NCBI RefSeq assembly: GCF_016802725.1
Contig: NC_052672.1
Coordinates: forward strand, 4,895,249 to 4,959,248
Origin: Solenopsis invicta
Lineage: Eukaryota > Arthropoda > Insecta > Hymenoptera > Formicidae
DNA: 64,000 nucleotides
Direction: 5' to 3'
Positions 43,023-54,187 of this stretch are shown in pieces. Under the pieces are notes generated by a model. It ran no database searches. It worked only from the letters and a program-made list of their open reading frames with translations, and was not told the origin of the DNA. The position numbers and the translations under genes were made by a program. How positions within the stretch are numbered: the stretch's first letter is position 1; each line of letters begins with the position of its first letter.

Positions 43023-44660
43023 CTGCAACAGAGAAATTCAATGGTTTCCGGTTACTTCGGTTATTCGACAAATCAGCTAAAATATTAAAAAAAAATATAC
43101 AGAGACAATAGGAGAAGCAGTATTTCAGTAGCAAGATATAACAAAAGAGAGATAAGGAAAAGGACATATATTTAAAGAAATAATGTTTAAATAATTTAAG
43201 AATAAGAGGAAGAGTCTCAGAGCGCGCTGATTAAGATGCAAATTAAGATGCAGTAATGCGGAGAAGATGAATAAATATTTCATAATTTGGTTGGTTAAAA
43301 ACATTTGGAATTGTATATTTTGTGGTGAGAAACTGGACTGTATTTATATTTAACACTACATAGAAGTATGCAATAAGACGAGAAACAGATTAAAAAAAAA
43401 AAAGAAATAAAAATAAGTAGGTATACAGTAAAGTATGAACTGGGAAGTTAGATGTAACAAAGAATAATGTACTGCAGAAATAATGGAAAGAGAGAAAAAA
43501 AATGTTGAAGAAGAGGAAGGAAACGGGAGATGAGCACAAGAGCGTAGGATAAATAATCTGTAACAATATTGTAAAAAGAAAAGTGTGATGGAGAACATGT
43601 TGTGTAACTTAGAGGTATAGATGTATTGTGACTAAGACTGCAGGTAAGATAAATAATATATGTACGCATTAGATAAAAAACGTAGAATTGTAGAGATGAT
43701 AACAAGGATTGACTTGGATGGATATATGAGGTAAGAAACTTTTAATAAACCAAGTGTCTTCTTGGCTTTGCGTAAACCGAAGTAAAAGTGATAAATTCTA
43801 TTCATTTGACATTTTGCATCGCGTTACTATGACTCGTGTCGTTTCCGTAAAAAGCTCCGCGCGGCTTTTCCTGTGATGCAATGTAACGGGATATTGAGAA
43901 ATTTCGAGATTCCTCAAGACTTTCTTCTTCGCTAATACATGGCCTTCGGAGATTAATAGATGTAGTTGTCCCACAAGTAGCAATGCAGTTCTCCTTGGCT
44001 CTTTTCTACGAGATGACACGTGATGTCATAACGGTCTTGCGTACTATCGAGAAAACGTACGAATCGTCGGCTTCACCTTATGCAAAATTTAAATAAGTCA
44101 CGCTTCATTAAATAATTTCTCGCGACGTGATATCTCGCGAATCATGAAATATGAATATACACATCCCGCACAGAGATCGTGGTTTCCCAGTCGCACTTCC
44201 AACAAATTATGGCAATGGGATATCTCACAGCACGAGCGGCTTGACAAATGAAACGTCTCCTCTCCGCTATTTAGACCTGCGGGCGAGCGCTGGGCATACA
44301 TGTTTCTTCTTCACGCTCAGAAGCTATTTGCGCTAAGGAGCAACGTTACTCTGCGAGACGTTAATAAATTACCGTCACTGTTTCGCGCTTTTTACGTTTC
44401 AGCAACGAGAAGGCCTAGCGACACTTTTCCGTTCGCTGCCACGTCCGGAAACGTGTCCAACGCGTCGAATAGCGAGCCGCTTTCAATCGAAATGACAGAA
44501 CGGGGTTTTACAAGTGATGCAAAAAGAAACTCCAGAATTCATTTCGCTGTCGATTCTTTCCTACCGGCTCTCCGGAAATTGAAACCCACGTGTCATAACC
44601 CGTAAAATACGAGGGACGTCCAATACTGGAGATTATCTCGGTCCGAAAAAGTTACTTAAA
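43023..44660. other. Upstream intron of GckIII, no exon identified
   Basis: Expected to be intronic because exon 42798-43022 begins at an acceptor. 43800-44620 is GC-rich and holds short frames only. I searched for an ATG-bearing exon ending phase 0 at a good donor on the minus strand and found none convincing. Confidence 0.45.
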
Positions 44661-44662
44661 AA

Positions 44663-44664
<2 letters not shown>

Positions 44665-44722
<58 letters not shown>

Positions 44723-44773
44723 ACGCACGCACACACACACATGCGCGCGCGCACACACACACACACACGCACA

Positions 44774-44817
<44 letters not shown>

Positions 44818-44851
44818 CACGCACATACACGCACGCACACACGCACGCACG
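44665..44851. repeat. (CA)n with (CGCA)n microsatellite
   Basis: About 190 bp of alternating purine-pyrimidine sequence: pure CA, then CG-containing steps (GCGCGCGC, GCACGCACGCAC). Minus-strand frames of Cys/Val through it are artefacts. Confidence 0.95.
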
Positions 44852-45988
44852 ATATACACATATGATATACACAGGCTAATGCCAAGATAAGTACTCAATT
44901 GAACTGTCTCCAATTTTAATAATTAAATAAATAAAAATATTATTAGATCTCTTTTATTTTTATATTAGCACTTTAACTTTATTCAGTAGAAAATCATCTC
45001 TCAAATGATTCTCCCTAGTGTTCACAATTATGTTTTTTTCTTTATGACAGTGATAATCCGGTAACATCACCTGCTGTATTAAAAAAAAATGGTCATTTGC
45101 AACATTGCAACACAGATGACACATGAAACGGTTCACTCGTTGGATGCAATGGTCTCTTACGCTAACAATTTTTGAGTTTTGAATTCCTAATATGAACACT
45201 GTCATGAAAATAAAGAGAGCACAATTTTTTGTATAAGCGTTAGAGGAAATCATATACGTACAATAATGTCATAGCATCTTTTATGTGGTGCAACGTTATC
45301 TAATTTGCCATTTTTAGAATTCTTCCTGGAACGCTATCTTTTTTCCTGCAATTGATTTACAGTTTTGTTTAACAAAACAAAAATAAGCTATTTAATTATA
45401 TCTATGACTTTGGAGAGATATACACTATAATTTTCTCGCTGACAAATCATACAGATAAAGAGTCCTTTTTATTTTCTCTCCTTCGAATTTTCCGAAGAAT
45501 TATGCTGGTTGATAAGCGCCGAGAACGTCGGAAACGCTAATTTGTCGGCACCCAGGCTAATAATGAATATGCACGCGAGCTTTGTGCGCGAAGCGGCGCG
45601 GCACAGGGCTGACTCTTCATTTTCTCGCGCTAGCAATCCGCAGATCACACAAAAAGTCGGTAAACTAAAAGCTCATATCACGGCGGCGAGATTAAAGCGA
45701 GGTGAAGCTTCGAAATGTGGATGGGCTTTAAGAGTAACGGAATAAAAATTCGTGATCGTCGGTAAAATCCGGAAAATTTGCTTTGCAAATTCCCTCATAT
45801 ATCCGACGGCGATGTTTCGTGACTGCCGGAGCGTTTTATTGCCCTGATGGATTGAAAGGTCATTGATTTTCGTCGCCGGGCCCCGATCATTTCAATTTCG
45901 TGCAACTTTAGGTCATTGACTTTTTCTCGTAAAATCGATGCGTGCGAGTTTATCGAACGAAAGACTAAAAAAATTACGTTATATATAT
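44852..45988. other. No gene recognised
   Basis: AT-rich to 45480, CpG-rich single-copy sequence at 45500-45900. Confidence 0.45.
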
Positions 45989-46165
45989 CATACTAAGAAA
46001 AAATATATACTAAAATTTAAAAAACAAAAATGTGTTCACAGTTGTATGCAAACGCAAGGTTTACTGAAATTAAGAAAAATTGTTTTCCTTAATTTTCGTA
46101 AGCCACGTGTTTGCATATGACTGTGTTGAACGCATTTTTTTTAAATCTTAGTATTTTTCTCAGCG
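45989..46165. mobile_element. Palindromic MITE, CACTGAG-like termini
   Basis: The arms CATACTAAGAAAAAATA and (inverse) CGCTGAGAAAAATACTAAG, then TTCACAGTTGTATGCAAACG against TTCAACACAGTCATATGCAA at matching distances. The plus frame 45938-46120 is an artefact. Confidence 0.65.
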
Positions 46166-49100
46166 TATACCGTCCGCTTAGTATAATACTTGCATTAATC
46201 TAAGATTATTGCGATTCACTGTGTGTAATGAAACTGGATGTCACCGAAAATTAGCATAGTGAAAATTTGCGGCGGTTTACAACACGATAAAACACGGTTG
46301 TCGCTTGTCCTGACAAGTCACGTTAAACCACGTTGTCAACCACACTTTTCACAAGCTTGCCACTTGTTTATAAACATCATTACTACACTCGCAATTCGTG
46401 TCACGCGAGATATTTGATGCGATCGCGTGAAATAAAAATTGTGAATTAAATAATTTTGACGGAAACTGTATTGGAACGCAATGACAGATCAGTTATTGAG
46501 AGAGAAAAAATGTCGCTTCTCATTCAAATCATATGCATTATATATAGCATATGCAGTGGCTGCACACAACTCGAGATTCGTGTGATAACGAATGATAACG
46601 AGGGCGAACGAGAGCGGGGGATGAGGCAAGAAGATGACGATGACTCGCGTGCAATACTCGCATCGTCGAGATGCATTGGGCGTCTCTCGTGTTCCGTCGG
46701 CTGCTTCTTGATACGGCACTTCCTCGTTTGAAACTCGCGACACAGATTCTAATTAACGGCTGTCGCAAAGAAATCCGAGACGTAGACGGCCAAAGACGGT
46801 CACGTTCAAGGGGGACACGCCGAAGATATTTGCGTCGCGTAAGTAAGAGAGATGTACGGACGTTCTTCATTAAAATGTTATCGAGCAAAAATTGAGATTT
46901 AGTTTTCTCACATTCTTGCATCGTTAAAAAAAACTCTCTAGTTGCAGAGAATATTATTACCTATCGTTACTAAGGCTAATCGATTTTACGAACGAGTTCT
47001 ACGAGATATTAAGAATGCATTACACCTACTTTTAAAATAATGAAAAAATTACAGATTGTTCTATGTTGCATTTGAAAGTGATACGAAAAATTTGACAAGG
47101 TGTGCGATTTTCTATCTGAACAAAAGAATTATTTCATTAAGGAGTAGGAATGTGCTCTGATAGAAATATTGGCCGTTTTAGTTGTTCTGCACATAAATAA
47201 ATAAATACTATTTATTTATGCAGCAACTAATCTCTGCGCATTGCAATAAAACCTTATGTAAATCGCTATGAATATTTAAAGTACTTACATAAAGAGGATT
47301 CAGATTTTCGTCATTATTTTTTAAAGTTTAGTTACATAACAATAAAAAAATAACAAATAAAGCAAATAAACTATAAAGATGTACTGTTTAATAAAAATAT
47401 AATATCTAAACACAACTTTCATATATATATAAATTTATTTAAAGTATATCGATAATGCATTTATAAAAATGCATATAATATATAAGTTCTTGAGCAAGAG
47501 AATTTCCGGGATGTTACATTTGCAGCGCCATAATGATGCTCGAGATATCCGACAGGATATCTCATCTTATTGGATTAGTTTAGGGTAGCGGCTCGCATTT
47601 TGATGGACACACCTATTCTAACTACATAAGCTACGCTGTGTAACGCGTATAGGTCTGCTGTCGGGCTATCATTCGACCCAGATACGACCAACGGATATGA
47701 CGAAATTGACGTAGGGTTGCCAAGGGCGCTCAATTAGCGGCCACACGTGGCTCTACCCATTGCGGGCGTCTGTCAGCTACTGCAATTCACAAAACCTCAT
47801 CAAAATTGCGCAGCGCATTAAATAATATATCACCGGCGCGGCGGTAATATACCAGCGAATTAGCTGCGCGTGTGAATCATAGTAGCTGGATTATAATGCT
47901 ACAGCAGCTTTTCTTGTTCGAACATACGTTACGCTCGGCGGCATTAATTTCCAATTGCTATCCGGGGGATTCGCGGAATTAATTTTGGAAGGTGAAATTA
48001 CGTAAATACCTTGATAAACTCGTGAAATGTTACGTCTATTACGACCACGAGATACTGATTTTAAATTAACGTTATAATATTGTGAATATGATTTGTAGAA
48101 TTGTTTCACACAACTGAATGACAGATTAGCGAAGAATGACGTTTATTCGCACGAATGTGACTGCCCCGTCAGATTTGAAGATATCTGTCGTCCGGAAAAA
48201 CATTCCGCGTTGAATTTTCGACGTTAAATCTTCATCGCTGTGAGCGATGTTCATTAAATATTACTCGAATTAAGCCAAATCTCTCTGAGACTCTTTCACC
48301 CCTGAAACGCCGCGCGACGAAGATCCCATTTAAACGATATCGCTTCGCTGAACACGCGACTGAAATAATTTGCCAGATAACACGAAGTTTGCTATCGTTC
48401 TGACACATCTTAATTAAGAAGTGTAACCGCGTCTCAAGAAATTTCGTCTCAAACGTCCTTTTAAGAGACAGGCTCGAATAGACTCGCCGCTTTTCGAGAT
48501 AAACGCCCCAACTTCATCGGGAAGCTCAAGACTGTCAGACTACAACGGGATCGCATTAATTCCAAGGGGCTGCGATTGTTCTCTCCCCATCCCCCGAGAT
48601 CGGAACGGTCCGATACATACCTATTTGCGATATTCCAACGATTCAATGAGCCAGCGATCCGATTCAATTGCATATCCTATCGCGTGAAACATCAACGTGA
48701 ACGACAGAAGTCGCGAGTTAAACTTTCGTTACGTTGAAGCGATGCGAATGATGCCTGCTTATCGCCGCGATTTGGGGACAGGCTCCCGTCAGCTCTCGCT
48801 ACGAATTGGCGAAAACAGTTGCGGGATTGCACTGGTTAACTTCCCCTTTACGGGAAATTCGCGGAGCTACGTTGAGGTCGAATCGAGTTAGAGAAGTAAC
48901 CCGGAATATCTTTGTGCCTCAAACAGGCTTGTTGTATGCCAAAGCGGAATTTCATTATCATATGTTTAAGTTGCCTCTTTGAGAATCTGAATGCATAACA
49001 AATTGGAAACCTGAATTGCATCTTAAAACGCACCGAGCGAAAGTAATATTAAGCGCGCGATACTACTACGCGCTTTTTTCTTCCCGTTCGACTTTAGTAG

Positions 49101-49370
49101 CCGTCAGTTTTCTTGCATTTGCGTGACAAAGCCCGTCGCAAAAGGTTTCTCTCGATTATATGTAAATTGCGTCGCATTTGATTCTCGTATACGCGAAACA
49201 AATAACGTTACCGCGCGCGTCCGTGATTACTGTGGAAGTGCCGTGGAAAATTCGCTCTACTCCATTGAATAAATTCAGAAATGCGAAGCTAATACGCACA
49301 AGCCGCGATAGAATTTATATAAAAAGGGTTACGCGGGGAGAGAGAGGGGGAGGGGGAATTAAATACAAAT
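46166..49370. other. No gene recognised
   Basis: Mostly single-copy. A small hairpin GCATAAATAAATA-type occurs at 47188-47225. 47500-49350 is CpG-rich. Frames up to 127 codons lack domains. Confidence 0.4.
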
Positions 49371-49915
49371 AACCACTAGCTAAAATGTTGTCCCACGGAT
49401 TACATGATTTCATCTGATTACGCAATAATTTTTCGCGATTAATTATCAGATTTCTCGTGATTAAAACTGATTTTATTTGACTAGAAACACGATTATTTGC
49501 TAATTTCTTTCGAATAAAATGAAATTGAGGGCTAACCACTCGGAAGACAGATATATTCAAGACTTTTGGGATTCACTACGATTGAGATTTTTCTAATAAA
49601 AAGGTCATCAAAAATTTTTGATAACCTTTTTTTTTTTTAAAGACAACATGAAAAATTGATTACGAAAGCTAAAAATTTGTACTGATTTCATCAAATTTTA
49701 CGATAGTCATACATACGATTTCATCATAAATTTCACGATGATTACACATGATTTCGAATGATTACACAGAAAGCCAAAATGATTTCTTCTGATTTGCATA
49801 TGATTTCTGGTGATTTTATCTGCCTTCATGATTACATCTAATTGCAAAATGATTACACGAGGATTTCGTCAAGATTTCACAATGATTTCGGAAACATCAC
49901 TGTCCCATAATTACA
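49371..49915. repeat. Cluster of degenerate TGATTAC/TGATTTC motifs
   Basis: At least 17 copies of GATTAC or GATTTC, nearly all on the plus strand and usually preceded by T, A or G (ATGATTACACATGATTTCGA is typical), spread over about 520 bp with 10-40 bp spacing. Not a tandem repeat of fixed period. Confidence 0.6.
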
Positions 49916-50511
49916 TTAAGTGGTTGCCTCCTCGACAAAATTAGCAAAGCAAAAAAATTTTTCGTAAAAATTAAGCCGTATCAAAATTATTATTTTGCGC
50001 TTTCTCGCTCGCGCTCGAAGCAAAACGCCGGCCGATGTGTATTTTCGTTGCAGTTTGAATGGCAGTGGAGGCAGACAATAGGCACACGGATAATTCGCTA
50101 TAAATCGAAACCATCGAGTGTTATTCGGCGTCGCTTTTTTTCCATCTATCCATTCCAACAATCGACGTTGGAGAATCGCGATCGCTCTCGCCCGTCTCTC
50201 ACATACGCGATACGAGTGCAACGATGCGGCGCGATGCGACGGCAAGAGGCGGGCGCGGGCTGACGCAGCGGAGTGTTCTAGGGTCAATCAACACAGTCAA
50301 TATTGACAATAATAAAGCGAGCGGACAAAAGCGCGCCCCGGCAATCCGGAATCGGAATGATACGCGACGACTCGCGACATCTGCATCACGGATTCTCGAA
50401 TGTACAGAACGTCGCAAAAATATTCGAGGGATTCGCGCCGGATTCGCCTCGAATCTCTTTCTTTCCGCAAAATGAATAAATTATACGAGATCTTTTCTGA
50501 TCGCGTATTAA
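49916..50511. other. CpG-rich island, no gene recognised
   Basis: Overlapping frames on both strands (up to 123 codons) without domain signatures. Confidence 0.4.
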
Positions 50512-51025
50512 AGGGGATGTTAAAGTCGTGAGTTTTATTAACTGCACAGCGATTTGCACGCGTACGATTTATGATACGTATCCGTCACTACATACTATTA
50601 CATCAATATCGCACGCATGAATAATAAATGCACAAATTTTCGAGCGCGCTAATCTTTCATGTTAGGTATATTTCATTTAGGTATATTTAGTAATAATTAT
50701 ATATTATATTATAATTCTAAGAACTCAACATTGCATTTTTGTAATCCGCATTCAAAAACATTCCTATTTTGCACATACACTGCACAATTTTTGCATAAAA
50801 CAAATATTAGCACACGTTGACAGCTCTAGGCGCTATGTTAATTAAAAGTAGATAAAATAGATCCAAGTTCCTTATTTTTTTTCCCCCGGTTAAAGTCGAT
50901 CGATTTGAACTACAATTAGCGCCTATACGTTAATTGTGGAAAAGATTTTTAAATCTGTAAAGACAATTTGGAAAATAGTATATTAAAAAAATTGTGCAGT
51001 AAAACAGGGTGATTTTAAAATCCCC
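50512..51025 (+). mobile_element. GGGGAT element copy 1, TTAA-flanked
   Basis: TTAA-AGGGGATGTTAAAGTCG at the left and GGTGATTTTAAAATCCCC-TTAA at the right. The interior (GCACAAATTTTCGAG, AATCTTTCATGTTAGG, GTAATCCGCATT, AACAAATATTAG, ACGTTGACAG) is shared in order with 58804-59493. TTAA target sites suggest piggyBac-type mobilisation. Confidence 0.75.
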
Positions 51026-51827
51026 TTAATTTATATCCGATTATTCTCTGGCATAATTAAATTAACACATCGTGCCGCGCATGGGTCACCGGTAATCCAC
51101 TTTCTATTTAGGCCAGGAGATAGTTTAATTGTAAAGAGAGAGACCTATAATTATGTAATATTTTTTAATAAAAATAAATATATAATTATGGTGTAGAGTG
51201 CAATATTAATTTCGTACATGAATAACGCGGCACTGTGATCAGTTTCTCAATTTGAGATGTCAAATATCATATTGTATTATTATTACTATTGTATTTTTTA
51301 TTTTTTATTTTATATAAAAAAATCTCTTGAAAATCGGTCGACTGTTTGTAAAAGTTTCCGTTAGTACAAAATAATTATTGTCGAAAGCACACAAGTACAT
51401 ATTATTCTTTTTCTATTTATTTTATAGAGAAGTTAAAATTTTTATTTTATTATGTATAATCAAACATCGTTCGGTATATATCACTTTAACTATTAAATGT
51501 TTAATTAAATGATTACTAATAAATGTTTGTATAAATGCTAATTTTATTAAATAATTTTATTAATATTAGATTTTTGTTAACTTTGTTAAACAATTAAGAA
51601 AAATATTTTTGCTGTGCATTGCATTTTGTACGTTAGACCTATTTATAACAATACTTTTTGTATTTTTTATTACATTACGCAATATATTTTATTTCACAAA
51701 TATAATATTCATGCTGCGTGAGTCATCAATAATTCACGTGACGTGATGGACAAATTGTAAAAGTGGTCCGGCACTAAAGAGGTTAAGAGAGTATATACAT
51801 GTAGGACTTTTCATTCAATATTATAAT
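51026..51827. other. AT-rich, nothing recognised
   Basis: No repeat partner or frame of note. Confidence 0.5.
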
Positions 51828-51909
51828 ACAAGTAGACACAAGCATCGTTCTATATTTTTTTTTTTGTATTTGATGTGTAACAGATAGAACAATGTTTGTA
51901 TCGACTTGT
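51828..51909 (+). ncRNA. Pre-miRNA-like hairpin candidate
   Basis: ACAAGTAGACACAAGCATCG with TTCTAT forms a 26-position stem with ATAGAACAATGTTTGTATCG plus ACTTGT: 22 Watson-Crick pairs, one G-U and three single mismatches. The roughly 30-nt loop is T-rich. Size and mismatch pattern fit an insect pre-miRNA, but the seed matches no miRNA I recognise, and a MITE remnant would look the same. Confidence 0.3.
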
Positions 51910-53929
51910 GTTACTAAATGCAAAAAAGCACTCTTAGACAAATTCTAACTTTGCGAATTTTTATAGAAAAATAAAAAAAAAACAAATCAATCGTTTTTAT
52001 TCCATTGTAAAAATAATACTTTGTTGTATTTGACATTTTAAATTTCGTTAAAAAATTATATAAAATTGCATCGCTATTCAAATCATGTTTTCAAAACAAT
52101 GCGTGACACTATTATATCTTGAAGATAGTCTGACCGATAGTCGACTTGCAAATTTACACACTTTTTCCAGATTTCATAAAATAACATTGACGTAGAATTT
52201 TTCTCTTACGATGCTTAGTTTTTTCTCGTTGCAGCGAAAAAACGAACAAAATTTTTAGTAACAAAACTGTTGACTTTGATCAATTACCATTTTGTGCAAA
52301 TGCAATATTTCGAAAAACGTCAAGCACTTGATCTATGTTTCAATCTTATAAAGCTTGCATTCTGATGAGTATGAGAACCGCAGTGGTCACTGTAACTGTC
52401 ATTTTTAAAATATGATTTAGGAAAACTTGAAGCATGATAGCAGGCGATACTATTTTATACTACTTTTCAACAAAATTAAAACATTGGCAATTAGAGAAAA
52501 AATTATATATATTTACAATGGAATAAATAAACTTTTTTATCTCTTCATTTTTCCACACAAAAAATTATAAAAATCTTGCTTTTTATCTTTCTGAATACAT
52601 GTGCTCCTATAAATAAAAAAAAAAAAAAAAAGAATCAAGGTTTAACGAAGCAAATAAAACTCGAACGAGCGTTTCAACAATGTTCCTCGGGATTTTTTCG
52701 CGGAGCAAATATTCGCGGAATTCGTTTGGCATTAGCATAAATAGGCGGGGTGCGTAAACTATCAAGTACGCGGCCAAGTGTTTTCCTGACAACTTTCTCT
52801 CGTTTAACGACAGAGCAAGTACGCGAGGCTCGCATTTTCGCTCGAGGCCCGCGCTCGAGTGTCGTTTAAACTTTAATTTCGGCGGCTCTGCTCCACTCGG
52901 CCGATGAATTACTCTTGTCGTGAGAGAGAGCTTCAACGACGACACGTGGCGCGCGTGCGGTAACGCTCGTTGAACATTTTCGAAATTTGCAGCTTAACTG
53001 CATCGCAAATTAAGCCGTCGTCGTCGCAAAGTTAGAACAACAATGAACGAACGAACGTTGAAACGCATCTTTGCGACCGATGATGCTGCCGCGGACGTTC
53101 TTACGAGCTCTTCTTTTACTTTCCTCTCTCTTCCAACAGCTGCGGTGCGGGATGTTCGCATGAATATTCATTTAATTAAAACCGAATGACCGAGCCGCCG
53201 TTATTATAACCCGGTATACGTATGCGCCTTCGCGTACTCCGGAGACGACGCCACATTACGTAGCGTAATATGCAACCGCCCAGTTAATAACGCACCGATA
53301 GATTTACTGCCTTCTCGCCCTGTATCCGTGCCGTCCCTCGGGCACGGTCCCGTTTCCAAGACTCAATTCCAACACAATGGTCTTAATCCATTTTATAGCA
53401 CGAGAAAAGTCCGAAATTTCAAGTATTTAAATTTGAGCATTTTGAACGTATTTTATATTGCTGTAAATATTCCTAAATATTAAAAAATACAAATTTTTGT
53501 CAATAATATTGATTTGCAACATACACAGAATGCAATTTTGTTTATGTTCTCAGTTAAAATCATTAATCAAGTGTTGTCCATCATTGCCACTTACGTATGT
53601 TTTATTTGTAGGTCTACTGGAATAACGGACTTTCTACCAGGTAATTTCGTATTAGATTTTCATATTTGGTGCTAAATTTAACATTGATTTAATTGTAGTT
53701 ATAGATTAATAGGCCAATATTTATAACTCTTGAACTTTTCAAAGTTTGCTTGATAAAAAAAATGTAGATATTGAAGTAGAGTTAGATCTCATTATTTTTT
53801 ATCGGAAAACTTGTGCTATAAAAAATAAAATGCGCACGCGGGCGGTTTATAAAATCGTTGCAACTTTCTGGAGTATTCTGTTACAAATTATTTATATTAC
53901 TATTCAATATCATCGTTATTTTTCATCAA
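51910..53929. other. No gene recognised
   Basis: AT-rich, then a CpG-rich single-copy island at 52650-53390. The 112-codon minus frame 52607-52945 has no recognised domain. Confidence 0.4.
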
Positions 53930-53960
<31 letters not shown>

Positions 53961-54111
53961 CACACAAGATGATTATTAATGACTGTTTTCATGTTTTACC
54001 ATAGGAGCATGATTTACCGACGGATATGTATTTCTAACATATCATTATATTAGAAATTACAAATGCGTGCTCCTATGGTAAAAAGTGGAAACAGTTTTAA
54101 TAATCACCCTG

Positions 54112-54186
<75 letters not shown>
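53930..54186. repeat. (TA)n ... (TA)n(GT)n microsatellite split by MITE copy B
   Basis: TA repeats at 53930-53956 and 54112-54130, then GT repeats at 54131-54186. Confidence 0.9.
53963..54113. mobile_element. MITE copy B, inserted in a TA microsatellite
   Basis: The core TTTTACCATAGGAGCATGAT to TGCTCCTATGGTAAAA is nearly identical to 27895-28043. The outer arms differ: GATTATTAATGACTGTTTTC pairs with AAACAGTTTTAATAATC. The right end is CACCCTGTA, with TA repeats on both sides. Confidence 0.85.

Positions 54187-54187
<1 letters not shown>

Noticed and set aside
42726..43028. Kinase exon read as an intact ORF starting at 43028
   Set aside because: The start codon is TTG within intron sequence and the 3' part reads through the GC donor into the intron.
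44278..44300. Candidate first kinase exon (ATGCCCAGCGCTCGCCCGCAG before GTCTAA, minus strand)
   Set aside because: In phase 0 and ends in CAG, but GTCTAA is a poor donor and nothing else supports it.
44633..44913. Cys/Val-repeat frames on the minus strand
   Set aside because: Translation of the CA/CGCA microsatellite.
46538..46921. 127-codon minus frame and overlapping plus frame
   Set aside because: Mutually overlapping in a GC-rich patch, no recognisable family.
53603..53641. Apparent 31-bp plus-strand micro-exon (TTTGTAG/GTCTACTGG ... ACCAG/GTAATT)
   Set aside because: No neighbouring exon or coding context; chance splice-like motifs.
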